A stretch of 38,231 bases of DNA from JAJUFS01 sp964599565 (GCA_964599565.1 CAZRFE010000016.1:1-38231), one strand, 5' to 3'; counted from the stretch's first letter, positions 9,684-20,006 are shown. The notes: generated from the sequence alone by a model not told the origin. Program-made: numbers and translations.

Positions 9684-10445
9684 TCAGCGGCCGCCGGCGA
9701 TGTCGATGAACGTGCCGGTAGTGTAGGACGCCTCGTCCGAGAGCAGCCAGGCGATGGCCGCGGCGACTTCCTCTGCGGTTCCGCCGCGATTGAGCGGGAT
9801 CGCGGATTTCACCCGCTCGATGCGGTCCGGCTCGCCGCCCGCAGCGTGCATGTCGGTATGGATGAAACCGGGCCGCACCGCGTTCACGCGAATGCCTTCA
9901 CCTGCCACCTCGCGCGAAAGGCCGAGGGTGAGCGTATCGACCGCGCCCTTCGACGCCGCGTAATCGACATACTCGCCCGCCGAGCCAAGCCGCGACGCCA
10001 CCGATGACACATTCACGATCGCACCGCCCGCGCCACCGCGATGCGTGCTCATGCGCCGAACGGCTTCGCGACAGCAGAGCAGGCAACCGGTGACGTTCGT
10101 TGCAAGGATGCGGCTGATGCGATCCGCATCGAGATGCTCCACGCGCGCCTGGCGCGCGAGTATGCCGGCGTTGTTCACGAGCGCCGTCAGCGGACCGAGC
10201 GCCGCGTCCACCTCACCGAACAGTCGCACAACGTCAGCCTCGCGCGAGACGTCCGCCTTCACGGCGATCGCGTTCCCGCCAAAGGCTTTCACATCCGCAA
10301 GCACCTGCTCCGCGGCTTCTGCGTTGTGCGTGTAGTTGATGGCAACCGCGTAGCCGCGGGATGCGAGCAGGCGCGCCGTCGCCGCGCCGATGCCGCGGCT
10401 GGAACCGGTAACGAGCGCGACACTGTTCGTGAGCGTCTTCGACAT
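9684..10445 (-). CDS. SDR-family oxidoreductase
   Basis: This 253-residue classical short-chain dehydrogenase has the nucleotide-binding TGSSRGIG at 13-20, NNAG at 91-94, and the catalytic Ser148, Tyr162 and Lys166 (DYAASK). PGFIHTDM follows the active site and the C-terminus TGTFIDIAGGR is typical. The sequence resembles FabG-like 3-oxoacyl reductases and glucose-1-dehydrogenase-like members, so substrate cannot be fixed. The absence of acidic residues at the end of beta-2 (INYTHN) hints at NADP(H). The start at 10445 is set by AAGGAG nearby. A candidate promoter lies at 10,492-10,520. It heads the leftward block that continues to DUF1697. Confidence 0.9.
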   Translation of the reverse strand: MSKTLTNSVALVTGSSRGIGAATARLLASRGYAVAINYTHNAEAAEQVLADVKAFGGNAIAVKADVSREADVVRLFGEVDAALGPLTALVNNAGILARQARVEHLDADRISRILATNVTGCLLCCREAVRRMSTHRGGAGGAIVNVSSVASRLGSAGEYVDYAASKGAVDTLTLGLSREVAGEGIRVNAVRPGFIHTDMHAAGGEPDRIERVKSAIPLNRGGTAEEVAAAIAWLLSDEASYTTGTFIDIAGGR

Positions 10446-10491
10446 GGAGACTCCTTGCCTTGAGGCTTCCGCATCCCTTGATGCGTCGGCA

Positions 10492-10520
10492 TTAATAAAC
10501 GACCGGCAAACCTGATGCAA
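10492..10520 (-). promoter_or_regulatory. Candidate sigma-70 promoter for the SDR gene
   Basis: Read leftward, TTGCAT (10,520-10,515) and TATTAA (10,497-10,492) are separated by exactly 17 bases, about 45 bp before the ATG. The region is AT-rich compared with its surroundings. The -35 match is partial. Confidence 0.4.
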
Positions 10521-10720
10521 GGCAACGGCGAGCGGCGCGCTGCCAGCGCTCATCACCGCGACTGCAACGCGGACCACTCACCCGACTTCAATCGTTTCCT
10601 CGCCACTGACACCGTGCAAGGCGCATTCGAAGCCATCCTCGAAATGTTCGCTGAAATACCCACGGACAACGATGGAAGCGGGATTCGCGCCCGGGAATTC
10701 AGGCAGTACTGAATGTGCGC
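10521..10720. other. Intergenic stretch without a supported gene
   Basis: The 325-bp gap 10,446-10,770 holds the SDR promoter on one side and the EF-hand gene terminator on the other. In between, a rightward 65-codon frame (10,515-10,712) ends EIPTDNDGSGIRAREFRQY and has no Shine-Dalgarno. It may be chance or a small gene remnant. The stretch is less GC-biased than flanking genes. Confidence 0.3.
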
Positions 10721-10721
10721 A

Positions 10722-10747
10722 AGAAAAAGGGGCCGTGACGGCCCCTT
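10722..10747 (-). terminator. Rho-independent terminator after the EF-hand gene
   Basis: Read leftward, AAGGGGCCG / CGGCCCCTT pairs around a 3-base loop, followed at once by TTTTTC. It lies about 24 bases past the stop codon at 10,771. Confidence 0.85.
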
Positions 10748-10770
10748 CATCATGCGGTTGAACGCGGTGC

Positions 10771-11541
10771 TTACCGCTGTTCTTCCGTTTCTTCCTGGCC
10801 GCTGTCTTCCACGTCCATCACGCTCTGTTCGTCGTCGCCGAATTCCATGAATCCGTCCTCGGCTTCGCCGAAGTCGATCAGGCCGTCGTCGTTGACGTCG
10901 GAGTGCTCGAAGAGGTTGATGTCGATCCAGTCTTCGTTCGTGGCTTCGGTTTCATCGAGCATGCCGTCGGCGTTTGCATCGCGCGCATCGAAGTCTTCGC
11001 GGAAGCGCGTGCCGTCGTCGCCTTCATAGCTGCTCGGGTCGAACGTGCCGCGGTTCGCAGCGTCCTCGTCGCCGCTCAGCACGGCGGGCGAGGTGCGCAT
11101 GTCTTCGCCGCCGCTGACGGTTTCGCCGGATGCCTGCGTTTCCTCCATGCCCTGCTGGTCATCCATGCCGATCGTGGCAGGCTGCGTGCTCTGCGAACTG
11201 CTCCCGAGTGCACTCGACTGCGCGGCCGTTGCCGATGAACCGGACGTGCTCTGCCATTCGGCGCCGGACTGCGCGCCACCCTGCGCGGATGCGCTTTCCG
11301 TCATCACGCCCTGCGACTGCTGCTGCATGCCTGCATTGACTTCGGCGCGGTCAAGCCGGCCGTCGCTGTTTGTATCGAGCGTGTTGAAATCCATGCTGAC
11401 GTCATCGATTTCCATCCACTCGGTGTTTGACAGGTAACCGTCGTCGTCGGTGTCGCTGCTGTCGAAGTTGATCGGATCCTGGGCGATGGCGGCGCCCGTC
11501 GACAGCAGCGCGGCCAGGATGATGTGCGAAACGCTCTTCAT
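10771..11541 (-). CDS. Secreted EF-hand protein with four calcium-binding loops
   Basis: This 256-residue acidic protein begins with a signal peptide (to about residue 21). It has two pairs of EF-hand loops of the DxDxDGxxxxxE type: DTDDDGYLSNTE (30-41), DTNSDGRLDRAE (56-67), DANADGMLDETE (188-199) and DVNDDGLIDFGE (215-226). The 120 residues between the pairs are rich in Ser, Gln, Ala, Thr and Gly and look disordered. The C-terminal tail is very acidic. Loops keep the calcium-coordinating Asp/Glu positions, so periplasmic or extracellular calcium binding is likely. The ATG at 11541 is favoured by AGGAGGAAG before it; an ATG 11 codons upstream is possible. A strong terminator follows. Confidence 0.85.
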   Translation of the reverse strand: MKSVSHIILAALLSTGAAIAQDPINFDSSDTDDDGYLSNTEWMEIDDVSMDFNTLDTNSDGRLDRAEVNAGMQQQSQGVMTESASAQGGAQSGAEWQSTSGSSATAAQSSALGSSSQSTQPATIGMDDQQGMEETQASGETVSGGEDMRTSPAVLSGDEDAANRGTFDPSSYEGDDGTRFREDFDARDANADGMLDETEATNEDWIDINLFEHSDVNDDGLIDFGEAEDGFMEFGDDEQSVMDVEDSGQEETEEQR

Positions 11542-11626
11542 GTCTTCCTCCTGCGTGATCGTGTCTGCATTCATGGATGAATGGCGTTCACGCGGAAGAT
11601 TCCAAGCAGGTCGCAATACGCAGGTA

Positions 11627-12337
11627 TTACCGCTCAACGGTGCGCCGGCGCTCAAGCCGGCTTGCAAGCAGCGCGCACAGCGCCGCCCAGGCCGCACCCG
11701 CAAACCATCCGGCGAGCACATCCGTCGGCCAGTGCACGCCGAGATACACGCGGCTTGCACCGACGAGCAGCGTGATGAAGACGGCAATGACGAGGATGTA
11801 CGCGCGGATGCGCCGTCGCGCGTGCACGCGTGCGAGCAGCACGGCGAGCGTGAGATACGTGACGGCGGAAAGCATCGAGTGCCCGCTCGGGAAGCTCGCG
11901 GTGTAGACCGCAACTTCATGCGGCACGAGGTCGGGCCGCGGGCGGTCGAAGCCGAGCTTGAGCAGCGTGCTCAGCAGCATGCCGCCGCCGACGGCGACAA
12001 ACGTGAACAGCGCGGCGCGGCGACGGCGCGAAAGCAGCAGGTAACCGATGACGCCGAGCGTGAGCAGCGTGAGCACGGCGCTGCCGCCGAGCGCGGTGAA
12101 GTCGCGCCCCATTTCCTCCACCCAGCCCGGGCCGATGGGATCGGAAAGGTCGGCGGGATTGCGCAGCGCGAGCAGGAGTTTCTCGTCGATGCGCGCGGTT
12201 TCGCTTTCCATGACGTCATCTGCAAGCTCCGCGAACGCCCACGCGCCCGCGAACAGCACCGCGAGCAGCAGCAGCGCGGGAAATTCGTGCAGGCCGAGGC
12301 GGCGGATGACGGCGCGGACAACGTGAATTCCTGCCAT
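11627..12337 (-). CDS. PAP2-family membrane phosphatase
   Basis: This 236-residue integral membrane protein carries the three acid-phosphatase motifs: KLGFDRPRP (127-135), SFPSGHS (148-154) and SRVYLGVHWPTD (195-206). Several hydrophobic segments surround them. Family members dephosphorylate phosphatidic acid, phosphatidylglycerophosphate or undecaprenyl pyrophosphate on the outer face of the inner membrane. Which one applies here cannot be read from sequence. The ATG at 12337 has AGGAG upstream. It is divergent from the NADH dehydrogenase gene, sharing a 99-bp spacer. Confidence 0.9.
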   Translation of the reverse strand: MAGIHVVRAVIRRLGLHEFPALLLLAVLFAGAWAFAELADDVMESETARIDEKLLLALRNPADLSDPIGPGWVEEMGRDFTALGGSAVLTLLTLGVIGYLLLSRRRRAALFTFVAVGGGMLLSTLLKLGFDRPRPDLVPHEVAVYTASFPSGHSMLSAVTYLTLAVLLARVHARRRIRAYILVIAVFITLLVGASRVYLGVHWPTDVLAGWFAGAAWAALCALLASRLERRRTVER

Positions 12338-12436
12338 GCGCGATGCTCCTGTTGAACCTGCCGTGCCCGCGAGAGTACCGTTACGCGCGCGCAGGCAACA
12401 GTGCGCAACCTTTTTACATATCGGGGCAGTGCATCG

Positions 12437-13711
12437 ATGAAACGCCATGTCGTGATTGCCGGTGCCGGCTTCGCCGGCCTCAATGCCGCCAAGATCCTCG
12501 CGCGCGAACGCGAGGTGCGCATCACGATCGTGGACCGCACCAACCACCATCTCTTCCAGCCGCTGCTTTACCAGGCGTCCATGGCGGAGCTGAATCCTTC
12601 CGACATTGCAGCGCCCATCCGTTCGTTCTTCCGCCGGCACGGCAATGTCGATGTGCTGATGGCGGACGTGACCGCCGTGCATCCGCAGGCGCGCCGCATC
12701 GTCACCGACGGCGAAGAGATCGCCTACGACATCCTGCTGCTCGCCACCGGTTCGCGGCATTCGTATTTCGCGCATGACGAATGGGAAGCGCACGCACCCG
12801 GCCTGAAGACGCTGGAACAGGCCACCGAGATACGCCGCCGTGTGCTGCTCGCGTTCGAGCGCGCGGAGCGCTGCACGCACGCTGCGGATCGCGCGGCGAT
12901 GCTCACGTTCGTGATCGTGGGCGGCGGCCCGACCGGCGTGGAACTCGCGGGCGCGATCGGTGAAATGGCGCACTTCACATTAAGAAAGGAATTCCGCCGC
13001 ATCGATCCGCACGACGCGCGCATCATCCTGCTGGAAGGCGGCGACAGCATCCTTGCCGGTTTCGACCGCGCGCTCGTTCAGCATGCGGTGAAGGATCTTG
13101 CCTCGCTCGGCGTGACGGTGCGCGTGAACAGCCTGGTCACGGACATTCGCGAGGACGGCGTGCGCATCGGCGAGGACTGGATAGCCGCGCGCACCGTGCT
13201 GTGGGCGGCGGGCGTTTCGCCATCGCCGCTCGGCCGGCAGCTCGGCACGCCGTGCGATCGCAGTGGCCGCGTGATGGTCGAGAGCGATCTCAGCGTTCCC
13301 GGGCATCCGGAGATATTCGTGGCGGGCGATCTTGCGCACGTCGAGCAGGATGGCCGGCTGCTGCCGGGCGTGGCCGGCGTCGCGCTCCAGCAGGGACGAT
13401 TCATCGCGCGCGCCATTCGCCGTGAAATCGCAGGCCGTCCGCGCGGCCGCTTCCGTTACCGGGACAAGGGTTCGATGGCGACCATCGGACACAACAAGGC
13501 GATCGCCGAGATCGGACGCATCCGGCTGAAAGGCTATCCGGCGTGGCTTGCCTGGGTGTTCGTGCATATCTGGTATCTCAGCGGTTTCCACAACCGGCTG
13601 TTCGTGATGCTGCAGTGGGCGTGGGCGTACTTCACGCACCGGCGAAGCATGCGGCTGATCCTTGGCAAGGAATGGCGGTTCCATCGCACCGGGAAGCCGG
13701 ACGACCGCTAG
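12437..13711 (+). CDS. ndh: Type II NADH dehydrogenase (NDH-2)
   Basis: This 424-residue flavoprotein has the FAD-binding GAGFAGLNAAK at 9-19, a second dinucleotide motif VGGGPTGVELAGAIGE for NAD(P)H, and the FAD-contact GDLAHV segment. The C-terminal region (WLAWVFVHIWYLSGFHNRL) is the membrane-anchoring part typical of NDH-2. The enzyme passes electrons from NADH to quinone without pumping protons. The ATG at 12437 places the first GxGxxG near the N-terminus as in relatives; a start 12 codons upstream is less likely. The Shine-Dalgarno is weak. It is followed 64 bp later by an MFS gene in the same direction. Confidence 0.92.
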   Translation: MKRHVVIAGAGFAGLNAAKILAREREVRITIVDRTNHHLFQPLLYQASMAELNPSDIAAPIRSFFRRHGNVDVLMADVTAVHPQARRIVTDGEEIAYDILLLATGSRHSYFAHDEWEAHAPGLKTLEQATEIRRRVLLAFERAERCTHAADRAAMLTFVIVGGGPTGVELAGAIGEMAHFTLRKEFRRIDPHDARIILLEGGDSILAGFDRALVQHAVKDLASLGVTVRVNSLVTDIREDGVRIGEDWIAARTVLWAAGVSPSPLGRQLGTPCDRSGRVMVESDLSVPGHPEIFVAGDLAHVEQDGRLLPGVAGVALQQGRFIARAIRREIAGRPRGRFRYRDKGSMATIGHNKAIAEIGRIRLKGYPAWLAWVFVHIWYLSGFHNRLFVMLQWAWAYFTHRRSMRLILGKEWRFHRTGKPDDR

Positions 13712-13775
13712 CGATTGTTTCGTGTCCCTGCGCAACTCCCCGTAGAATGCGCGCTCCCTTCCGCGAGGCATCCTT

Positions 13776-14969
13776 ATGTTCGCGCTTCTCAGGATTCCGA
13801 ACGTGCGCCTGCTGTTCATTGCGCAGGCGCTCGGCATGGCGTCAACGCCGCTCAACACGCTGCTCGGCGGCATCATCGGCACGCGGCTTGCGCCGGATCC
13901 ATTGTTTGCGACGCTGCCCGTCGCGCTCGTGATCGTCGGCACCGCGGCCGCCATCATGCCGGTGGCGATGCTGATGCGAAGCCGCGGACGGCGTTTCGGT
14001 TTCATGTTCACCACCGCGGTTGCCATCGCCGGCACGCTGCTCGCAGCCGTCGCGATCGAACTGCAGAACTTCTGGCTGTTCTGCCTGGCAACGCCGCTGC
14101 TCGGCGTGAACGTCGCGTCCGTCCAGCAATACCGCTTCGCGGTGGCGGAGAACGTGGCGAGCGCGGACGTGCCGCGCGCCGTGTCGCTGGTTCTGCTTGC
14201 AACGCTCGCGGCGGCGTTTCTCGGTCCGTTCCTCGCGCAGCGCGCGCAGGCGGTGCATGACATTTCACGCGACGGCGTCGCCTACCTGATGCTCGCGGGC
14301 GTGCTTGCCATCGCACTTTTGCTGCTGTCGCGCTACCGCGACGTGCAGCAGGCGGAATCCGTCGCGCAGGGCGAAGCGCGCCCGATGCGCACGGTGCTTT
14401 CGCAGCACCGCTTCATCGTCGCCGCACTTGCGGCTGCGATCGGTTACGGCGTGATGACGCTGCTCATGACCGCAACGCCGATCTCGATGCACGTCGTCGA
14501 CGGGCATCCGCTGCACCACACCGCAACGGTGATACAGATGCACATCGTGGCGATGTACCTGCCGTCGCTTGCATCCGGCTGGCTCATTCGCCGCTTCGGC
14601 GAAGCGCGGCTCCTGCTCGCCGGCATCGCGATCCTCTGCGGTTGCGTGATCGCGGCATCGATGGGTCACGAGCTGATGCACTATTCCGCCGCGCTGATCC
14701 TGCTCGGCGTCGGCTGGAATTTCCTGTTCGTCGGCGGCACGACGCTGCTCACGCACACTTACCGCGCATCGGAACGCTTCCGCGTGCAGGCCGCGAACGA
14801 CTTCCTCGTGTTCACCGTCACCGCGCTGTCCTCGCTCGCCTCCGGCGCCGCGGTGCACGCTGCGGGCTGGAACCTGCTGCTGCTCGGCGTGCTGCCGCCG
14901 CTCGCGGTGCTGTTCGTCGTGGTCGTGACAGGGCGGCGGCGGCTTGCCGCGGTACCCGCGCAATCCTGA
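13776..14969 (+). CDS. MFS transporter
   Basis: This 397-residue protein has about twelve hydrophobic segments in two halves with a central loop near residues 185-205 (RYRDVQQAESVAQGEARP). The basic loop MRSRGRRFG after the second segment resembles the conserved cytoplasmic MFS loop 2-3, and LIRRFGEARLL is its counterpart in the second half. It is an inner-membrane permease. The substrate is not known. It may be co-transcribed with ndh upstream. Confidence 0.85.
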   Translation: MFALLRIPNVRLLFIAQALGMASTPLNTLLGGIIGTRLAPDPLFATLPVALVIVGTAAAIMPVAMLMRSRGRRFGFMFTTAVAIAGTLLAAVAIELQNFWLFCLATPLLGVNVASVQQYRFAVAENVASADVPRAVSLVLLATLAAAFLGPFLAQRAQAVHDISRDGVAYLMLAGVLAIALLLLSRYRDVQQAESVAQGEARPMRTVLSQHRFIVAALAAAIGYGVMTLLMTATPISMHVVDGHPLHHTATVIQMHIVAMYLPSLASGWLIRRFGEARLLLAGIAILCGCVIAASMGHELMHYSAALILLGVGWNFLFVGGTTLLTHTYRASERFRVQAANDFLVFTVTALSSLASGAAVHAAGWNLLLLGVLPPLAVLFVVVVTGRRRLAAVPAQS

Positions 14970-15037
14970 GCCGCTCTTGCCTGTCGCCTGCGCAGTCCCG
15001 ATGTAGGAAGAAATTCGCGACATCGAGGAGACGCATC

Positions 15038-15622
15038 ATGGCAACGCAGCAGGGTTCAGGACGCATCGCGGACTGGCCGGAGGAATCGCGCGAAGCCGCG
15101 CAGCTTGTGATCGACAAGTACGGTGAACCCGACGAGGCCGCGGACACGCATCTTGTCTGGCACAATCCCGGGCCGTGGAAGCGCATGATCGCGACACGGA
15201 CGTTCTACCGGCACAACTTCCCCGTGCCGCACATCGACGCCGTCGAATCCGTCATCGACTACCACGTGCCGGTGGAAAAATTCAGCGCGCTCGCCGCATT
15301 CGACGGCAGCGTGATCGCGGAACGTACGGCGGGAGAAGTCTCGGCGCGCTGCCATGATGAGCAGGCGAACCTTCTCGCGCTCAATCTCATGCACGACATC
15401 GTCACCGGCAGGAAGGACGTGGAAGCGGCACGCGCGTACTACGCGAAGGAATTCGCGGACTACCGGCGGAAGAAGCCGACGCCGTACATGCAGAAGCTGC
15501 ATTTTTCGCCGGCGGGCGATGACGCCGCCGATCCCGATCGCCGCGTGCTTTCCGATGAGGATCTGAAGCAGGCCGTGCGCGAAGGCAAGCAGCGCGGATC
15601 GCAGACCCCGGCGCGGCCATGA
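15038..15622 (+). CDS. Conserved protein of unknown function
   Basis: This 194-residue soluble protein has an N-terminal stretch that I recognise from proteobacterial hypothetical proteins: WPEESREAAQLVIDKYGEP, then WHNPGPWKRMIATR, and later LALNLMHDIVTGRKDVEAAR. No catalytic motif is apparent. GAGGAG lies 7 bases before the ATG at 15038. Its last four bases overlap the next gene's ATG (ATGA), so translation is coupled. The name and function are unknown. Confidence 0.8.
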   Translation: MATQQGSGRIADWPEESREAAQLVIDKYGEPDEAADTHLVWHNPGPWKRMIATRTFYRHNFPVPHIDAVESVIDYHVPVEKFSALAAFDGSVIAERTAGEVSARCHDEQANLLALNLMHDIVTGRKDVEAARAYYAKEFADYRRKKPTPYMQKLHFSPAGDDAADPDRRVLSDEDLKQAVREGKQRGSQTPARP

Positions 15623-15963
15623 TCCGCAGCACGCGCGAGGTCTTCGACGATCACCTTGCTCGCGCGGATGGTGGCGACATCGAAGGCGACATTGCCGCGA
15701 ACTTCGCGAACGACTGCATGCTGCTGACGACATACGGCCGCTTCGCGGGACACGACGGGGTCCGCGAAGCGGCCGCGCTGCTCGCGCGCCAGGTTCCCGA
15801 TGCGACATACCGCTACACGCAGCGATCCGTGCACGGCGAGATCGCGTTTCTCGAATGGACGGCGAACGGACGCGGCGCGACGGTTCGCGATGGCGCGGAC
15901 AGTTTCCTCATCCAGGACGGCCGTGTGCGCGTGATGACGATTCACTACACTGTGGTGCAGTAG
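15619..15963 (+). CDS. SnoaL/NTF2-like small protein
   Basis: This 114-residue protein fits the nuclear-transport-factor-2-like cone fold: an N-terminal helix (VFDDHLARADGGDIEG), then FANDCMLLTTYGRFAGHDGVRE, and closing strands EIAFLEWTAN and DGRVRVMTIHYTV. Members are small-molecule binding proteins, isomerases or cyclases. No catalytic residue can be assigned. It overlaps the preceding gene by 4 bp. Confidence 0.82.
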   Translation: MIRSTREVFDDHLARADGGDIEGDIAANFANDCMLLTTYGRFAGHDGVREAAALLARQVPDATYRYTQRSVHGEIAFLEWTANGRGATVRDGADSFLIQDGRVRVMTIHYTVVQ

Positions 15964-16005
15964 CGGCGTCTGCCTTGCCGCGCCGGGAAACCTCGAGGAG
16001 ACGCC

Positions 16006-17217
<1,212 letters not shown>

Positions 17218-17282
17218 TGCCATGGCGCCGACGGGAGCGCTTCGCTATGCTCGCGGCGTATCGTCACCTGGGGGAGTTAGCG

Positions 17283-17717
17283 ATGCGTCATCTTCTGCTG
17301 CTGTGCCTGCTGTTTCTTCCGTCACTGCTTCACGCTGCCGATTTCCGCGGCCTGTGGGCGGGCTACTACGCGTATGAGCCAGGCACGTCGGCTGTCGAAC
17401 GCGTCGAGTGCGCGATGGTGCTGGAACAGATCAACGCGGAGGTCGGCGGCGTGATGATCGAGCGCCAGACGTTCGGCGATTCGCTGCTTCCCGGCCTGCC
17501 ATCGAACGTGCTCGGTACGGTCAGCGCCTCCGGCATCGTGTTCGAGAAACTCTATTTCCATGACGGCGATGACGCGACGACCGTCATCTACGAACTCTCC
17601 GTCTCGCCTGACGGCAACACGCTCAGCGGTTTCTGGAGACTCGGCGAGGTGCATGGCACCGCGTTCTTCCGCCGCGTGACGGCGGCGTCCGCGGAACGCA
17701 TACCCTCGCCGCGCTAG
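17283..17717 (+). CDS. Small secreted protein of unknown function
   Basis: This 144-residue protein starts with a clear signal peptide (MRHLLLLCLLFLPSLLHA). The mature part is short and strand-rich (FRGLWAGYYAY near the start, LSGFWRLGEVHGTAFFRRV at the end), which resembles a small beta-barrel or lipocalin-like sheet. GGGGGAG before the ATG at 17283 decides the start; the frame is open upstream into the previous gene. It follows the sugar dehydrogenase by 65 bp. No named family is recognised. Confidence 0.7.
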   Translation: MRHLLLLCLLFLPSLLHAADFRGLWAGYYAYEPGTSAVERVECAMVLEQINAEVGGVMIERQTFGDSLLPGLPSNVLGTVSASGIVFEKLYFHDGDDATTVIYELSVSPDGNTLSGFWRLGEVHGTAFFRRVTAASAERIPSPR

Positions 17718-17733
17718 AACATGCCGAAACTGT

Positions 17734-17756
17734 GGCCGGCGAGACACGCGCCGGCC
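17734..17756 (+). terminator. GC-rich hairpin after the small secreted protein gene
   Basis: GGCCGGCG / CGCCGGCC form a perfect 8-bp stem with a 7-base loop, 17 bases after the stop at 17,717. No T-run follows, so function as a terminator is uncertain. The rest of 17,718-17,903, between convergent genes, holds nothing I can name. Confidence 0.35.
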
Positions 17757-17903
17757 CGACCGCTGCCGCGCCGCCGGGAACATGCAGCGCCGGCCGGGTG
17801 ATCGCGTTGATCATCGCCTTGCTGATTTCCTCGCGCAGGAAACCCTCCAAGGTGAGGCAGGACACGCCGTCATCCGATACGCCGCATGGATCTTTGCGCC
17901 GCG

Positions 17904-20006
17904 CTAGTGGAAGGATTTCGCGGCGGTGATGCCGAGCATCCAGCGGCGGCCCGGTGCGGGCTCGTAGTAGCGGCCGTTGCCTTCGTTCACGATCACCGAG
18001 CCGACATATTCACGATCAAGCACGTTGCTGATGCGCGCGAACGCCGTCCATTCGATGCCGGCGGCATCGATGCGCTGTTCCGCGCCGAGATCGAAGCTCG
18101 CGTAGGGCGCGGCCGCTTCGCTGTTCTCGTCGTTGACATATACCGCGCTCACGTAGCGGCCTTCGATGAGAAACGTCGTGCCGGTGCGCGGCGACCACGC
18201 AAGTTCGCTCCATGCAAAGTGACGCGAGAGCCCGGGAATGTCGTGCCCGTCGAGATCAGCGGAGAAGCCGCGCCGGTATTTCGCATCAAGCAGCGTCCAG
18301 GCGGATGCAAGCCGCCAGCGCGACGCAATGTCCGCCGCGAACGCAAGCTCGATGCCACGGCGCCGCGAGATGCCGGCATTGCCGTACACGCTGCGCCCGC
18401 CCTCGTTCGCGATGACGACGAGTTCATCCTCCGTGCGCGTATCGAAGATCGCGGCGGCGTATTCGACCGACGCATGCCGCGCACGCACGCCCGCCTCGTA
18501 GTTCCGGCTCGTTGCGGGAGACAGCGCATCGTTCAGCCCGCTTCGCCCGTCTCTCCGGTACGCAAGCTCGGAGAATGTCGGCGTCTCGAAGCCGGTGCCT
18601 GCATTCGCATAAACGCTCAGCCCGGGCGTCACGCGAAACAGCACGCCCGCGACGGGCGAGGTGTGTGCGTATTCCAGTGCGCCGCTGTCATCGGGATTCT
18701 GGCCGGTGATGTACCGGTCATCCGACGTGAAACGGATTTCGCTGCGGCGCGCACCGATGTTGATGCGCCAGCGTTTCGCGGGCTCGATGCCGGCCTGCAC
18801 GTAGAGCGCGTCTCCCGTGACGCGGTTGTCTTCATCGCGCCGCAGGGCGCCGAACACGCCGATGCGATCATTGATGAAATTCTCGTAGCCGCGGCGGCGC
18901 TCGTCGGAAACTTCGCGTGCAACACCCGCTGTGAACGAAAACGCCTGCCGTTTCCATTGCCAGCGCAGGTCCGCGCCGTGATAGCCGCGGTCAAGATCGA
19001 TCGCGCCGCCGCCCTGCAGCGGGTCTTCCTGCACGAAGACGGGAATGGAAAGCATCTGCGCGGTTTCGCGGTTGCCGCTGTATGCCATGAGCATGAACGC
19101 GTGATCCGCGGAGAATGCCTGCTCGATGCGCACGCCCGCCTGGTCCTGGTGCACGGTCTTGCGCGTATCGAACAGCAAGGCGTTCGCGCTCGATGCGCGC
19201 CGGTTCCCCGCGAGCTGCTCCGCGGTGAGTCCCTGCGGGTCCAGCGCTTCAAGGTCAAGCCAGTTGCCGAGCACGGTGAAGCGCGCGTTCGCGCCGAGCG
19301 CGCCTTTCAGCACGAGCTGGCCGTTTCGAAGCCTGGCTTCGCTGTGTTCACGAAAGCCGTCGTCATCGAGATCGGACACATCGATCAGCACGTCGCCGTC
19401 GTTTCCCCACCGCGAATGAAACGACAGCGATGTGCGGCGCAGGCCGTCTTCACCGGCAACGTAACGGCCGCGCAGCAGCGGATCGGCGGGCGCATCCGCG
19501 GTGAAGAGCTCGATGACGCCGCCCGATGCATTGCCATACAGCGCGGAGAACGGTCCGCGCAGCACTTCGATGCGCGCTGCAGACTCGAGCGAGAAATGCG
19601 AGACCTGTCCCTGCCCGTCCGGCATGGTCGCGGGAATGCCGTCGGTGTATAGACGCACGCCGCGCACGCCGAAGGTTGCGCGCGCGCCGTGGCCGCGTAT
19701 CGATACCTGCAGGTCCTGCGCGCGGTTCTGCCGGTCGCGCGCCACCACGCCGGGTATGCGATCGAGCGATTCGGCCAGATCGATCCTCGGCTGCGCGCGT
19801 GCAATCTCCTTCGCGGTGATGACGTCGATGGCCGCCGGAACCACAAGCGCATCATCGGGCATGCGCGTCGCCGTCACGACGAGCGGTTCGAGCTGCTTCG
19901 CGGGATTCTCCGCATCCGCATCTTCCGCATGCGTGGTGCCGGGCAGCGCGAGCGCGACAGTCATGGCAATGGCGACGGCGAGCGCGGAAGACGTGTTGTC
20001 ATGCAT
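17904..20006 (-). CDS. TonB-dependent outer-membrane receptor
   Basis: This 700-residue protein has a signal peptide (to about residue 27) and a TonB-box-like segment LEPLVVTATR (39-48). A plug domain follows with DVITAKEI, LDRIPGVVARDRQ, SIRGHGARATFGVRG and EVLRGPFSALYGN. A long 22-strand-type barrel ends with the terminal aromatic residue (AAKSFH, Phe next to last). Such receptors import siderophores, cobalamin or other large nutrients with energy from TonB. No periplasmic binding protein or ABC transporter is next to it, so the ligand is not known. The ATG at 20006 is chosen because it places the signal peptide at the N-terminus; in-frame ATGs 16 and 23 codons upstream give unlikely leaders. 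Confidence 0.9.
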   Translation of the reverse strand: MHDNTSSALAVAIAMTVALALPGTTHAEDADAENPAKQLEPLVVTATRMPDDALVVPAAIDVITAKEIARAQPRIDLAESLDRIPGVVARDRQNRAQDLQVSIRGHGARATFGVRGVRLYTDGIPATMPDGQGQVSHFSLESAARIEVLRGPFSALYGNASGGVIELFTADAPADPLLRGRYVAGEDGLRRTSLSFHSRWGNDGDVLIDVSDLDDDGFREHSEARLRNGQLVLKGALGANARFTVLGNWLDLEALDPQGLTAEQLAGNRRASSANALLFDTRKTVHQDQAGVRIEQAFSADHAFMLMAYSGNRETAQMLSIPVFVQEDPLQGGGAIDLDRGYHGADLRWQWKRQAFSFTAGVAREVSDERRRGYENFINDRIGVFGALRRDEDNRVTGDALYVQAGIEPAKRWRINIGARRSEIRFTSDDRYITGQNPDDSGALEYAHTSPVAGVLFRVTPGLSVYANAGTGFETPTFSELAYRRDGRSGLNDALSPATSRNYEAGVRARHASVEYAAAIFDTRTEDELVVIANEGGRSVYGNAGISRRRGIELAFAADIASRWRLASAWTLLDAKYRRGFSADLDGHDIPGLSRHFAWSELAWSPRTGTTFLIEGRYVSAVYVNDENSEAAAPYASFDLGAEQRIDAAGIEWTAFARISNVLDREYVGSVIVNEGNGRYYEPAPGRRWMLGITAAKSFH

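Noticed and set aside
10515..10712. Rightward 65-codon frame between the SDR and EF-hand genes
   Set aside because: No Shine-Dalgarno and no recognisable family; it also overlaps the SDR promoter. A remnant cannot be excluded.
17623..17865. Leftward 80-codon frame starting MSCLTLEGFLREEISKAM
   Set aside because: Its start looks protein-like, but it runs into the end of the small secreted gene on the other strand, turns Arg-rich, and has no good Shine-Dalgarno.
17886..19652. Long rightward open frame opposite the TonB-dependent receptor
   Set aside because: Antisense shadow of a receptor with plug and barrel motifs; no domain in its translation.
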